Shown: one piece after another, positions 1 through 8,186 of the stretch
Layout of the letters: the number at the start of each line of letters is the position of its first letter
Numbering within the stretch: position 1 is the stretch's first letter
Source: Pelagicoccus enzymogenes
GTDB taxonomy: Bacteria > Verrucomicrobiota > Verrucomicrobiia > Opitutales > Opitutaceae
Length of the DNA: 64,000 nt
Direction of reading: 5' to 3'
Assembly: GCF_014803405.1 (NCBI RefSeq)
Contig: NZ_JACYFG010000007.1
Coordinates: 372,001-436,000 of the forward strand
Made by a program: the position numbers and the translations under genes
Notes under the pieces: generated by a model
Database searches by the model: none
What the model saw: the letters and a program-made list of their open reading frames with translations, nothing else
Told to the model about the DNA's origin: nothing

Positions 1-903
1 GAAGACTACGTCGCTACGGAGGCCCCGACAATCTGGGAGGTGATCACCAACATGTTTCCGACCAATCCGGTCAGCGCTATGGCAGAGGGAAACATGCTGC
101 AGATCATCGTTTTTTCGATCCTTTTCGGACTGGCCATGGTCGTATCGGGAAAAGCAGGACAACGTGTCCTGAGCCTTTTTTCGGACCTCAACGAGATCGT
201 TCTGAACTTGGTTTTGGTATTGATGCTGATCGCTCCATTTGGCGTTTTTGCAAAAATAACCATCGTCTTCGCGGAGCAAGGAGTGGATGCGATTATCGAA
301 CTGGGTAAGTATTTCTTGTTGGTGATTCTCGCTTTGGTCATTCATGCCGTGGTTGTCTATCCGACTTTGTTGAAGGTGTTCAGTGGTCTCAGCCCGGTCC
401 AGTTCCTGAAAAATTTCTACAAGGTGCAGATCTTCGCCTTCAGTACGGCGAGCAGCAATGCTACCTTGCCGGTGACTTTGGAGACTGCGGAAAAGAAGCT
501 GGGCGTTAAGAACTCGACTGCCTCTTTTACTATTCCGCTGGGGGCAACCATCAATATGGACGGAACGGCCATCATGCAAGGGGTCGCCACAGTCTTTATC
601 GCTCAGCTCTCGGGGATGGATCTCAGCTTGAGCCAGATCCTGATGGTCGTGGTCACGGCAACCTTGGCCTCAATCGGGACTGCTGGCGTGCCTGGCGTTG
701 GTCTGGTGATGCTTGCTATGGTGCTAAACCAGGTGGGCTTGCCAGTGGAAAAGGTCAGCTTGATCGTCGGAATTGACCGCGTGCTGGATATGTTGCGAAC
801 TGCGGTCAACGTGACGGGGGATGCCGCGGTGACCTGTATCGTGGCGAAGAGCGAAGGGCAGCTTGACGAAGAGCAGTACAACGCGGATCCAAACGCAGCC
901 TGA
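1..903 (+). CDS. Dicarboxylate/amino acid:cation symporter (DAACS family), 3' part
   Basis: The reading frame is open from base 1, so the N-terminal part lies outside the window; 300 residues are visible. It belongs to the GltP/GltPh-type family of sodium- or proton-coupled transporters for dicarboxylic amino acids in the inner membrane. Visible hallmarks are the HP1 serine-rich tip (SSNATLP), the NMDGT motif of TM7, the HP2 loop (GTAGVPGVG) and the TM8 signature DMLRTAVNVTGDA. The TM8 arginine that contacts the side-chain carboxylate of aspartate/glutamate in characterised members is kept (R in MLRT), as are the Asp residues and Asn of that helix. An acidic substrate is therefore likelier than a neutral one; this is inference. 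It ends 27 bases before the uvrB ATG. Confidence 0.93.
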   Translation, partial: EDYVATEAPTIWEVITNMFPTNPVSAMAEGNMLQIIVFSILFGLAMVVSGKAGQRVLSLFSDLNEIVLNLVLVLMLIAPFGVFAKITIVFAEQGVDAIIELGKYFLLVILALVIHAVVVYPTLLKVFSGLSPVQFLKNFYKVQIFAFSTASSNATLPVTLETAEKKLGVKNSTASFTIPLGATINMDGTAIMQGVATVFIAQLSGMDLSLSQILMVVVTATLASIGTAGVPGVGLVMLAMVLNQVGLPVEKVSLIVGIDRVLDMLRTAVNVTGDAAVTCIVAKSEGQLDEEQYNADPNAA

Positions 904-930
904 AGGCTGGAGGCTTCGTTGTTAGCTAGG

Positions 931-2934
931 ATGGGATTGTTCAAGCTCAATTCAGACTACAAGCCGATGGGCGATCAGCCCGAGGCGATCGCTTCGCTTC
1001 TGGGCTCTATTCGAGCGGGGAACAAGTTCCAGACCTTGCTCGGCGTAACCGGTTCGGGAAAGACGTTTTCCATGGCGAACATTATCGCCGATCTGGATCG
1101 ACCGGCGCTGATCATTTCGCACAACAAGACTTTGGCGGCTCAGCTCTATTCCGAGTTCAAGCGCTTCTTCCCTGAGAACGCGGTGGAGTACTTCGTAAGC
1201 TATTACGACTACTACCAACCGGAAGCCTACGTCCCGTCGTCGGATACGTACATCGAAAAGGATTCGTCTATCAATGATGAGATCGACCGTCTCCGTATTT
1301 CAACTACGAGCAGCCTTATCAGTCGCCGTGACGTGATCGTGATTGCGAGCGTGTCTTGCATCTATGGATTGGGTTCGCCTGACGATTTCCAGGAGCTGAT
1401 GATCCCGCTCAGGATAGGCGAAGAATACGGACGCGACAAGTTGCTCAATGGCTTAATCGAAATCCTGTATGAGCGAAACGACGTCAATTTGGAGCGAGGC
1501 CGGTTTCGCGTTCGGGGCGATGTGGTGGACGTCATGCCTGCCTACTTGGAAAAGGGCTTGCGCGTCGAGTTTTGGGGCGACGAGATCGAGAGAATTTCTG
1601 AGTTTGATCCGCTGACTGGGAACGTCATTCAAGATTTGGAGCGTTTCGACCTTTATCCAGCCAACCAGTTCGTGACCACCAAGGAGAAGATGGAGCGGGC
1701 AGTTGGTGTCATCAAGGCTGAGCTGAAGGAGCGAGTTGCGGAGTTTGAGGCGAAAGGGCAACTGCTGGAGGCGCAGAGGATTTCCATGCGTACCAACTAC
1801 GACTTGGAAATGATGCAAGAGGTAGGCTTCTGCAACGGCATCGAAAATTATTCGATGCACCTCTCGGGACGTACTCCCGGCGAGCGACCCTTTTGCTTGA
1901 TCGACTTTTTCCAGAAGGACTTCCTCACCTTTGTTGATGAGAGCCATGTGACTATTCCCCAGGTGGGAGCGATGTACGCGGGGGACCGATCGCGCAAGAC
2001 GACCCTGGTGGAGCATGGTTTTCGCCTGCCCTCCGCCCTGGAAAATCGGCCTATGAATTTTCAGGAATTCATGGAAGTGACGGGGCAAACGATTTACGTG
2101 ACGGCTACACCGGCGAAGTTTGAACGGGAAAAAAGCGAAGTGATAGCGGAGCAGGTTATCCGTCCAACGGGCCTGCTCGATCCTGTGATCACCATTCGAC
2201 CGACGAAAGGCCAGGTTGAAGACTTGGTTGCGGAGATTCGCAAGGCTATCGAGGCGGGCGAGCGTGTCTTGGTCACCACGCTGACCAAGCGCTTGAGCGA
2301 GGATATTACCGCGTATTTGCGCGAAAAGGATGTCAGCGTCGAGTATTTGCACTCGGATATTGATGCCTTGGAACGCGTCGAGATATTGAGGCGATTGAGA
2401 GCCGGGCGATTCGATGTATTGGTTGGAATCAACCTTTTACGGGAGGGGCTCGACTTGCCGGAGGTTGCCTTGGTTGCGATTTTGGATGCGGATAAGGAAG
2501 GATTCTTGCGCAGCGAAACGAGTTTGGTGCAGACAGCTGGGAGGGCGGCTCGCCACGAGAAAGGTCGAGTCATCTTCTATGCGGATGTAATCACGGATTC
2601 GATTCGAAGAACGATGGAAACCACCGAGTACCGCCGCTCCAAGCAAATCGAATACAATGAGGCTCATGGGATCGTGCCGAAGAGCGTCAATCGCGGCGAC
2701 CAGCAGAGCTTGCGAGAGCTGCAGGAGGAGGCTGATGAGGCAGCCCCGATGGTTGGCGAGGACGACGACGTGCAAGCGGTAATCGACGAATTAACCGTCG
2801 AAATGGACGAAGCGGCGGCGCGGCTTGAGTTCGAGAAGGCCGCATTGTTGAGAGATCAAATTGACTCTTTAAAGTCAGGTGGGGCGGCTGCGCCGTCAGC
2901 TAAATCTGGATACGGGCGCAGGAAGAGACGCTGA
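931..2934 (+). CDS. uvrB: UvrABC system protein B (excision repair helicase-like subunit)
   Basis: UvrB receives damaged DNA from UvrA and presents it to UvrC in nucleotide excision repair. The 667-residue product has all the expected parts in order: Walker A (GVTGSGKT) near residue 45, the beta-hairpin region (YYDYYQPEAYVPSSDTYIEK), a DESH helicase motif II, the C-terminal helicase half with LREGLDLPE and QTAGRAARH, and a C-terminal UVR domain (LEFEKAALLRDQI) for UvrC contact. The start is uncertain. An ATG at 931 gives the usual short N-terminus before FKLNSDYKPMGDQP. An in-frame TTG at 919 has a good GGAGG at 909-913, five bases upstream, and would add four residues. Length and motifs are normal for the family. 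Confidence 0.97.
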   Translation: MGLFKLNSDYKPMGDQPEAIASLLGSIRAGNKFQTLLGVTGSGKTFSMANIIADLDRPALIISHNKTLAAQLYSEFKRFFPENAVEYFVSYYDYYQPEAYVPSSDTYIEKDSSINDEIDRLRISTTSSLISRRDVIVIASVSCIYGLGSPDDFQELMIPLRIGEEYGRDKLLNGLIEILYERNDVNLERGRFRVRGDVVDVMPAYLEKGLRVEFWGDEIERISEFDPLTGNVIQDLERFDLYPANQFVTTKEKMERAVGVIKAELKERVAEFEAKGQLLEAQRISMRTNYDLEMMQEVGFCNGIENYSMHLSGRTPGERPFCLIDFFQKDFLTFVDESHVTIPQVGAMYAGDRSRKTTLVEHGFRLPSALENRPMNFQEFMEVTGQTIYVTATPAKFEREKSEVIAEQVIRPTGLLDPVITIRPTKGQVEDLVAEIRKAIEAGERVLVTTLTKRLSEDITAYLREKDVSVEYLHSDIDALERVEILRRLRAGRFDVLVGINLLREGLDLPEVALVAILDADKEGFLRSETSLVQTAGRAARHEKGRVIFYADVITDSIRRTMETTEYRRSKQIEYNEAHGIVPKSVNRGDQQSLRELQEEADEAAPMVGEDDDVQAVIDELTVEMDEAAARLEFEKAALLRDQIDSLKSGGAAAPSAKSGYGRRKRR

Positions 2935-2994
2935 TTCCTTTGGTTCTCCAAAAGTGAAGAGGGTGAACTCGGCCCGGTGGGGGCGAGTTGCCAC

Positions 2995-3021
2995 AAAAAA
3001 AGCGGAGGCCGAAGCCTCCGC
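2995..3021 (-). terminator. Rho-independent terminator of the energising operon
   Basis: An 8-bp perfect stem GCGGAGGC/GCCTCCGC (3002-3009 and 3014-3021) closes a CGAA tetraloop. Read on the minus strand it is followed by seven T residues (complement of 2995-3001). It lies about 40 bases beyond the stop codon of the TPR gene, the last gene of the minus-strand operon. On the plus strand only a weak T stretch follows, so it may also slow transcription leaving uvrB. Confidence 0.85.
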
Positions 3022-3059
3022 TGAAAGTTTGACTAAGAACAAATTGATTTAAACCGAGG

Positions 3060-4475
3060 CTAGAGGCCTTGGGATGCGATGTAGACCTTGCGAACCTGGT
3101 CGAGGTAGCGACCGATATGGTCCTGCGGGTCGATGACCTGCACGCGCTCGAGCAGCGGGATCGCCTTGCCGAAGCGTTCGCGAGAAACGTAGGAACGTGC
3201 CCAAGAGATGAGGGCACGTACTTCCCAGGCGCGAACCTTGGTCGCCCGATCGAAGTAGAGGTCAGCGCGGGAGTAGCCGTCGGTGGTTCCCTTGTTCGCG
3301 TTGAACTCTGCGAGGAGCAGGAGAGCTTGGCCGTCCATCGGGTCGCGCTCGATGAGCTTTTCGAGAATCGGGATAACCTTTTCGCCGCCGCCTGTAGCGA
3401 GACCGATTTGGGCCTCGAGGCGCAGCAGGGTAAGTTGGTCCTTGTCCGACAAGTTGTTGGTGAAGCTTTTCTCGATGTCGCTGATGATCTTGGTTGCCTG
3501 ATCGTAGGTACCGCGTGCGGTCATGGTCTCGGCAACGGCCACGTAAACCTCAGGATCCTGTTTCGGATCCATCTTGATGGCGCGTTGGAAGTATTCGAGA
3601 GCGAGGTCGTTCAAGCTACGGGACATGTAGATGTTACCCATGAAAACGAGCGACTCAGGAGTCGACTTGCCGAGGCGGTCGACGATTTCCTGGATGGCGA
3701 CCGCTGTTTCCGCATCTTCGAGGCCGAGGTAGGCATTTGCCGCGCTGGACCAGAGGATGTCGTTTTCGGGATCGTCAACGAGGATCTGCTCGAGTACCGC
3801 AATGCCTTCTTCGTACTTGCGCTGCTGCAGAAGGGACTTTGCGAGTCCGACTTGCCAGTCCTTGACGGTAGGGTCGAGAACGATGGCTTCGCGGTAAGCG
3901 GTTTCCGCAGAGAAGTACTTGCCAGTGTTTACGTAGCAGAGTCCGAGTAGACCCATGGTGGTGGTGTCCTTGGCTCCCAGCTCGATCGCCTTCGTGAAGT
4001 CCTTGAGGGCCGCTTCGTACTTGCCCTCCTTTACCTTCATGATAGCGCCGTTGCGAACGGCACGGAGGAAGCTGGAGAACTTTTTGGTAGCGCTGTCGTA
4101 GTACTTGATCGCGTTCTTCAAGTCGCCCTTTTCGGCGTAGAAGTTGGCGGCGATGAAGTCGAACGCTGCGGTCGCGTCTGGATTGGCGGCGAGGGCGTCT
4201 AGGATGGCTCGCAGAGCCTTGTCCTTGTCCGGCTGGATTCCAGTGGCTGGATCTCCGGTCACCATGGTGATAACGCCCTTGAGGAGGACCTGTTCCTCTT
4301 CGGTGAGGTCTGGCTCCACTTTTGACCTTATCTCGTAGGATTTTTCGAAGGTCTTGCGGATGTGTGCTTGGTTCCAGAATTCCTGGTCTGTCTTAAATTG
4401 CGCTGACAGCGACGCGGCGCCGGCCAGGCAGAGAATGCCTGTTGTGGCTAATTTGATTGTTTTGCTGCAAATCAT
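3060..4475 (-). CDS. Exported TPR-repeat protein of the ExbB/ExbD operon
   Basis: A 471-residue protein with an N-terminal signal peptide (MICSKTIKLATTGILCLAG, cleavage likely after SLSA) followed by about ten tetratricopeptide repeats, for example AIKYYDSATKKF, ALKDFTKAIELG and ALEYFQRAIKMDP. TPR arrays bind proteins; the signal peptide puts it in the periplasm or at the outer membrane. It is the last gene of an operon with DUF3450, ExbB-type and two ExbD-type proteins. The proteobacterial TtpC/ExbB2/ExbD2/TonB2 clusters also carry a TPR protein, so it is probably an accessory of a TonB-type energising complex. That function is inferred from context. It starts 36 bases after the preceding exbD stop. 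Confidence 0.88.
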   Translation of the reverse strand: MICSKTIKLATTGILCLAGAASLSAQFKTDQEFWNQAHIRKTFEKSYEIRSKVEPDLTEEEQVLLKGVITMVTGDPATGIQPDKDKALRAILDALAANPDATAAFDFIAANFYAEKGDLKNAIKYYDSATKKFSSFLRAVRNGAIMKVKEGKYEAALKDFTKAIELGAKDTTTMGLLGLCYVNTGKYFSAETAYREAIVLDPTVKDWQVGLAKSLLQQRKYEEGIAVLEQILVDDPENDILWSSAANAYLGLEDAETAVAIQEIVDRLGKSTPESLVFMGNIYMSRSLNDLALEYFQRAIKMDPKQDPEVYVAVAETMTARGTYDQATKIISDIEKSFTNNLSDKDQLTLLRLEAQIGLATGGGEKVIPILEKLIERDPMDGQALLLLAEFNANKGTTDGYSRADLYFDRATKVRAWEVRALISWARSYVSRERFGKAIPLLERVQVIDPQDHIGRYLDQVRKVYIASQGL

Positions 4476-4510
4476 TTTAACTGCTTTTCTTTAAATATTA
4501 GTGGTTAGTC

Positions 4511-4921
4511 TTATTCGGATACGGCTTTCATGGTAACCTGCGGGGCCCCACCGGACTCGGCTTCGTCGATTACTGCGACGACGAGACTCATGCGGGCATT
4601 GGGTTCCACGTTTACCGTGATCGGGTGCTCGTCCTGGCGCATAGCGGGGGCAACGATGCCGCGCACGGCTCCGATTCCCACGTCCTGGTCTTTGTAGATT
4701 ACCTCGCCGTTGGCTCGGACGAGAAAGGACACCAGTTCCTTGTCGTCGTCTTGATTCGGGTTGCTGGTCGGGTCTGGCGTATTGGCTGACAGGCCAGACT
4801 CTTCAACGAACACCGTCGTAACGATGAAGAAGATCAGGAGAATGAAGACCATGTCGATCAACGGGGAGATGTTGATGTCAGTTGATTCTTCGTCCGAGTT
4901 TAAGTTTTTGCGGTTTCTCAT
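4511..4921 (-). CDS. exbD: ExbD/TolR-family proton-channel subunit (second copy)
   Basis: A 136-residue protein with a short cytoplasmic N-terminus, one transmembrane helix containing the essential proton-carrying aspartate (PLIDMVFILLIFF, Asp23) and a periplasmic domain. ExbD subunits sit inside the ExbB pentamer and convert proton flow into work on TonB-type proteins. Its transmembrane block (residues 15-39) is identical to that of the neighbouring exbD at 4934-5341. The periplasmic halves have almost nothing in common by eye; this copy has an Asn/Asp-rich linker (NPNQDDDKE). It starts 12 bases after the previous stop, with GGAAGAG close upstream. The pair may form a hetero-oligomer or serve different partners; this is inference. 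Confidence 0.93.
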   Translation of the reverse strand: MRNRKNLNSDEESTDINISPLIDMVFILLIFFIVTTVFVEESGLSANTPDPTSNPNQDDDKELVSFLVRANGEVIYKDQDVGIGAVRGIVAPAMRQDEHPITVNVEPNARMSLVVAVIDEAESGGAPQVTMKAVSE

Positions 4922-4933
4922 GTCTCTTCCGTG

Positions 4934-5341
4934 CTATTTCAGTGTTGAAACGTAGATGCTGCGGGCCTTGGCCAGCTTGCACTCGTCTACGAGACGAACA
5001 ACCGTCCCGGCGCTTGCGTTCTGATCCGCTTGGATAATTACTGGATAGTCTTCGTTGCCTGCGAGGACTCTGCGAACTTGGGAGCGAATGCCTCCGAGTC
5101 CGTAGTCCCTTCCTCCGTAGAAGATGTTATTCTGGTCGGTTACGGCGATCAGAATGACGTTCTTGGGCAGGTCGAGGGAGTTGATGGCGGAAGGCTTTTC
5201 GATTTCTACGCCGGGCTCCTTGACGAATACAGTAGTTACAATGAAGAAGATCAGAAGAATGAACACCATATCGATCAGCGGAGAGATATTGATATCCTCT
5301 GCTGCTTCACCCGCGGAGCGGGCTCTCTTATTTTTCATCAT
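4934..5341 (-). CDS. exbD: ExbD/TolR-family proton-channel subunit (first copy)
   Basis: A 135-residue ExbD homologue: a basic N-terminus (MMKNKRARSAGE), one transmembrane helix with the conserved Asp24 in PLIDMVFILLIFF, then a periplasmic domain that includes VILIAVTDQNNIFYGG and YPVIIQADQNA, the usual ExbD/TolR pattern. It lies between the ExbB-type gene (93 bases upstream) and the second exbD (12 bases downstream), so the three are surely cotranscribed. It should work with the ExbB-type protein to harness the proton gradient. Two ATG codons stand in tandem at the start; either could be used. Confidence 0.94.
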   Translation of the reverse strand: MMKNKRARSAGEAAEDINISPLIDMVFILLIFFIVTTVFVKEPGVEIEKPSAINSLDLPKNVILIAVTDQNNIFYGGRDYGLGGIRSQVRRVLAGNEDYPVIIQADQNASAGTVVRLVDECKLAKARSIYVSTLK

Positions 5342-5434
5342 GGTCGTTTAATTCCTTCTATTTGATCCCTAGTGGTCTAGGCGGCTGGAGCGCTGCTCCG
5401 CGCCGCCAATTAGAACTTAGGACAGATTGATCTT

Positions 5435-6832
5435 CTACTTCTTGCCGTTGAGGCCGTTGACGAAGGCCACGGAAGCTTGCTCCATTTCGCCAAGCTTACC
5501 CTTGGCAAGGCGAGTGAGAAGCGCCTGGCAGAGGAGACATGGGATCGCTACGATGAGACCGTACTCAGTTGTGATAAGAGCGACGGAGATACCGGTGGAG
5601 AGTGTTGCTGGGTCACCAGTACCAAAGACCGTGATTGCCTTGAAGGTCTGGATCATACCGGTAACCGTACCGAGCAGTCCGAGAAGCGGGGAAGCGGCAG
5701 CGGTCAGGGCGATGAAAGCGATGAAGCGTTCGAGCTTTGGCTGAGCTGCAAGGAGTCGCTCGTAGAGGACTTCCTCGAGGAGCTCCTTGTCCTGATCGGC
5801 GTGCTCTACGCCAGCGACGAGCATGTCGCCGAAGGGACCGTCCACGGAGTTTGCTGCTTCGAGAGCTTGCTGCTTGTTGCCAGCGTTGAGGCTGTCGAGA
5901 ATGCGCTGGAGGGTGCCAGCCTTCGGGCTCTTAACGGACTTGATCTCGAAGAGCTTCAGGACGGAGAGGAGGAGCGCTACGAAGAACATGCCGAGGAGAG
6001 GGATCATCACGATACCGCCCTTTTCGATGTGCTCGAAGAGCGTTTCGTCCACCAAGGCGAGCTTGAGGGCGTCACCTTCAGTTGGGTCGACTGGAATCAT
6101 TCCGGAACCTGACTGCGTGAGGTTGGCGATGGTGGCAACCACTTCTGGTGGAACGCCGCGGCTTACTACGAGTGGGTAGCCAACGTTAGTGTGGTCGCCT
6201 TCTGCGAAGCCGATGTTTTCGCCGCCGTCGCCGAAGTAGGCGAAGGGACCTGCGAGAACGAAAGTACCGCTAACTTGTACGCCGTTCTTGCCGAGTGCGT
6301 CGCCCTTGATGGTGGTACCACCCATGATGTTGCGAACGCGTTCCATGGAGGCTTTGACGACCTGAAGCTGTGCGGCGAACTTTTCGGAGTCGGTAGCATT
6401 CTCGTTTTCGTTGAGCTGCTCTGCTTCGTCCGCGATTTCCTTGTAGTCTTGCAGCTCGGCCGCGTGGATGCGGGTGGAGAACTGCTTTACGTAGGCTCCC
6501 ATCGTGTTGCGGAGGTAGACGTTTTGGTCGCTGTAGGCCTTAACCTTCTCGCGCAGCTGGTCGAGGCTGAGGTCGCGATTGTCGCGTACGGACTTCTTTT
6601 CGTCGCGCTCCTTACGCGCTTCGAGTACTTCGCTCTCGAGTCGAGTGAGCTCGTTGGAGAGTGGGATTTTCTCGTTGGCGATGGATTCGCGGAGGGAGGA
6701 GAGCTCGGCTTCTGCGGCTATGAGGTCCGCCTTTGCCTCTGCTGTTACTTGGGCGAATGTTTTTTGTGCGTTCGCGGTACCGGCTGCGATGAGGGCAGCG
6801 ACTGCGATTGATGTGAATTTCAAAGTCTTCAT
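5435..6832 (-). CDS. MotA/TolQ/ExbB proton channel with secreted coiled-coil N-terminus (TtpC-like)
   Basis: A 465-residue fusion-type ExbB. Residues 1-22 form a signal peptide (MKTLKFTSIAVAALIAAGTANA). Residues of about 25-170 are a charged coiled coil, and about 170-265 are a periplasmic domain. The MotA/TolQ/ExbB channel domain follows, with TM1 near 270-290 (GGIVMIPLLGMFFVALLLS) and TM2/TM3 containing SPLLGLLGTVTGMI and TTEYGLIVAIPCLL. This architecture matches TtpC of Vibrio and Shewanella TonB2 systems, where a separate small ExbB is also present. No small ExbB is found here, so this protein is probably the only channel subunit of the operon. A possible AAGGA lies about ten bases before the ATG. 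Confidence 0.92.
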   Translation of the reverse strand: MKTLKFTSIAVAALIAAGTANAQKTFAQVTAEAKADLIAAEAELSSLRESIANEKIPLSNELTRLESEVLEARKERDEKKSVRDNRDLSLDQLREKVKAYSDQNVYLRNTMGAYVKQFSTRIHAAELQDYKEIADEAEQLNENENATDSEKFAAQLQVVKASMERVRNIMGGTTIKGDALGKNGVQVSGTFVLAGPFAYFGDGGENIGFAEGDHTNVGYPLVVSRGVPPEVVATIANLTQSGSGMIPVDPTEGDALKLALVDETLFEHIEKGGIVMIPLLGMFFVALLLSVLKLFEIKSVKSPKAGTLQRILDSLNAGNKQQALEAANSVDGPFGDMLVAGVEHADQDKELLEEVLYERLLAAQPKLERFIAFIALTAAASPLLGLLGTVTGMIQTFKAITVFGTGDPATLSTGISVALITTEYGLIVAIPCLLCQALLTRLAKGKLGEMEQASVAFVNGLNGKK

Positions 6833-6870
6833 CTAAAATTGATCCTTTTGAAGTGGGTTCGAGTACGGGC

Positions 6871-7647
6871 TTATTCGACTTCCGTAATGGTGATGGGGAG
6901 GTCGACGAAGCGTACTGTCGCTTCGCGCTTCTGCATCGCGACCGCGTCGGCGATGTCGTCTGCAAGGGAATTGTCCTCGAAGCGTTTCCATTCGCCCTTT
7001 GCTGGAGTCATGTAGCCGGCTTCGCTGCGGGTTCCGTCTACGTAGTAGGCTACGGCCAATCCGATGTAAAGGGTGTCGACTCGAACGCGCTCGCCCTTGA
7101 TGTCGCGGATTTCGTTCACGACCGTCAGCTGGCTGTTGAACTTCTCGATTTCCGTCAGGATCGCGATAACGTTCAGGATGCGGTCCGTGAGGCGGGCGGC
7201 ATCCATTTCGCGCTTGGTCTTAGGGATGCGGCGGGTTGGGATCGCAACCTTTTCCTGCAGAGTGGCGGGCAAGTACTTGATGAGTTCGAGCATTTCGGCT
7301 TCCAAGTCTACGATCGTGTTCTTCACGATCGCGGAGGCTTCCTTCAGCTCGTTCTCCTGGCGGGTGAGGTCTTCTCGAACCTTGTCCGCATCGCTTGCGT
7401 CCGCTTCGTACTCGATGATGGCTTCTTCGATCTTGGTGATCTCGTCCTTGAGCAGGTTGATGGACTCGTTGAGAGACTGCTTCTCAACGACCCACTTGTT
7501 CTTCTCTTCAGAAATGATCTTTTTCAGTTCGACCCATTCTTTCAAGGTCGAGCGCGTTTCTGCGAGTTGCGGGGCTGCGCTGAGCGCTGCTGGGCCGGCA
7601 AGCGCTATGCCTGCGGCGATTAACATTACTACTTTGTTCTTAGTCAT
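6871..7647 (-). CDS. DUF3450-family exported protein, first gene of the ExbB/ExbD operon
   Basis: A 258-residue protein with a signal peptide (MTKNKVVMLIAAGIALAG...LSA), a long coiled coil (about 30-130) and a globular C-terminal half with RRIPKTKREMDAARL and the aromatic DTLYIGLAVAYYVD. This is the DUF3450 pattern, a family found next to TtpC/ExbB/ExbD genes in proteobacteria and Bacteroidota/Verrucomicrobiota-type clusters. The coiled coil may pair with that of the downstream ExbB-type protein; this is inference. It is the first gene of the operon, preceded by a 539-base gap with unusual structure. No Shine-Dalgarno is seen before the ATG. Confidence 0.85.
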   Translation of the reverse strand: MTKNKVVMLIAAGIALAGPAALSAAPQLAETRSTLKEWVELKKIISEEKNKWVVEKQSLNESINLLKDEITKIEEAIIEYEADASDADKVREDLTRQENELKEASAIVKNTIVDLEAEMLELIKYLPATLQEKVAIPTRRIPKTKREMDAARLTDRILNVIAILTEIEKFNSQLTVVNEIRDIKGERVRVDTLYIGLAVAYYVDGTRSEAGYMTPAKGEWKRFEDNSLADDIADAVAMQKREATVRFVDLPITITEVE

Positions 7648-7762
7648 AGTACGGTCTACGTTTAGTCGTAAGGATTTTCTATAGCTATTAGTCTTAGTCT
7701 TAAAACTTCAGATTGTGGGTTGAGTCCGAGCGGAGCGTCTTGCCGAGGCACAGGGCACCAAT

Positions 7763-7795
7763 GGGACTGGGGAAAGGAGGGGGGTGGGAGCGGGG
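7763..7795 (+). other. Possible G-quadruplex motif in operon leader
   Basis: Five G-runs occur in 33 bases: GGG at 7763, GGGG at 7769, GGGGGG at 7779, GGG at 7786 and GGGG at 7792, with loops of 1 to 6 bases. This meets the usual four-run G-quadruplex pattern on the plus strand, the template strand of the operon starting at 7647. Whether it folds is unknown. Confidence 0.5.
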
Positions 7796-7806
7796 CGGCT
7801 TCACGG

Positions 7807-7902
7807 TTGATTCTAGAGGGCTTTAGGGGAGCATTCGCCATCGAGGCCGGTTTCCTGCGGAATCCGAACTGTTGTTCCAGGGGTGTGAGTTTCTAGAATC
7901 AA
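7807..7902. repeat. 11-bp inverted repeat around a 74-base spacer
   Basis: TTGATTCTAGA at 7807-7817 is matched by its exact reverse complement TCTAGAATCAA at 7892-7902. The right arm includes the 8-bp palindrome TTCTAGAA. It lies in the 5' leader of the DUF3450-ExbB operon. It could be a long-range RNA stem or a pair of operator sites. Confidence 0.55.
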
Positions 7903-8005
7903 ACGAATTTTGGGTTACTTTGGGGATTTGGGTCGTACGAAAGCTGAAGAAAAAGGCGATGCCTTGGGGTTTCTGCAAGTCTTTAGCGCTCTCTAAATTC
8001 CTTCA

Positions 8006-8032
8006 ATTGTAGGAATTGTAACTCTTTGTCAA
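8006..8032 (-). promoter_or_regulatory. Candidate sigma70-like promoter for the DUF3450-ExbB operon
   Basis: Read on the minus strand there is a perfect TTGACA (complement of 8027-8032), a 15-base spacer and TACAAT (complement of 8006-8011). A second TACAAT at 8015-8020 overlaps the spacer. The spacing is short and the site is about 360 bases from the ATG, implying a long leader. The -35 box is the best match seen in this gap. Confidence 0.35.
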
Positions 8033-8186
8033 CAATCTGGCGGAAAAGATCCGCTTTTCGGGGATTTGTGCAATTAACTTTCGATAGGCTTGGGGACGTT
8101 TGCCCCATAAACAAGGGGAGTGTAGCAGGCGCTTCGTTCGAACGTATTCAAACTCTGGGGGCTAAGGGGTGCAGGGGCGCTACGGC

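Larger units (their letters stand above)
7648..8186. other. 539-base gap holding the leader of the DUF3450-ExbB-ExbD operon
   Basis: No convincing gene is seen. On the minus strand this region should hold the promoter and 5' leader of the operon starting at 7647. It contains a G-run cluster (7763-7795, plus strand), an 11-bp inverted repeat with arms at 7807-7817 and 7892-7902, and a candidate promoter at 8006-8032. The RidA gene ends at its right edge, so the gap also serves as that gene's 3' flank; no clear terminator for ridA was seen. Confidence 0.6.

Noticed and set aside
1453-2352. Long open frame on the minus strand inside uvrB
   Set aside because: Antisense shadow of a strongly conserved gene, with no recognisable protein features.
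3069-3950. Long plus-strand open frame opposite the TPR gene
   Set aside because: Antisense shadow; the minus frame has a signal peptide and TPR repeats.
6833-6870. GGTTCGA-like T-loop sequence suggesting a tRNA
   Set aside because: Only 38 bases between two genes and no acceptor or anticodon stems.
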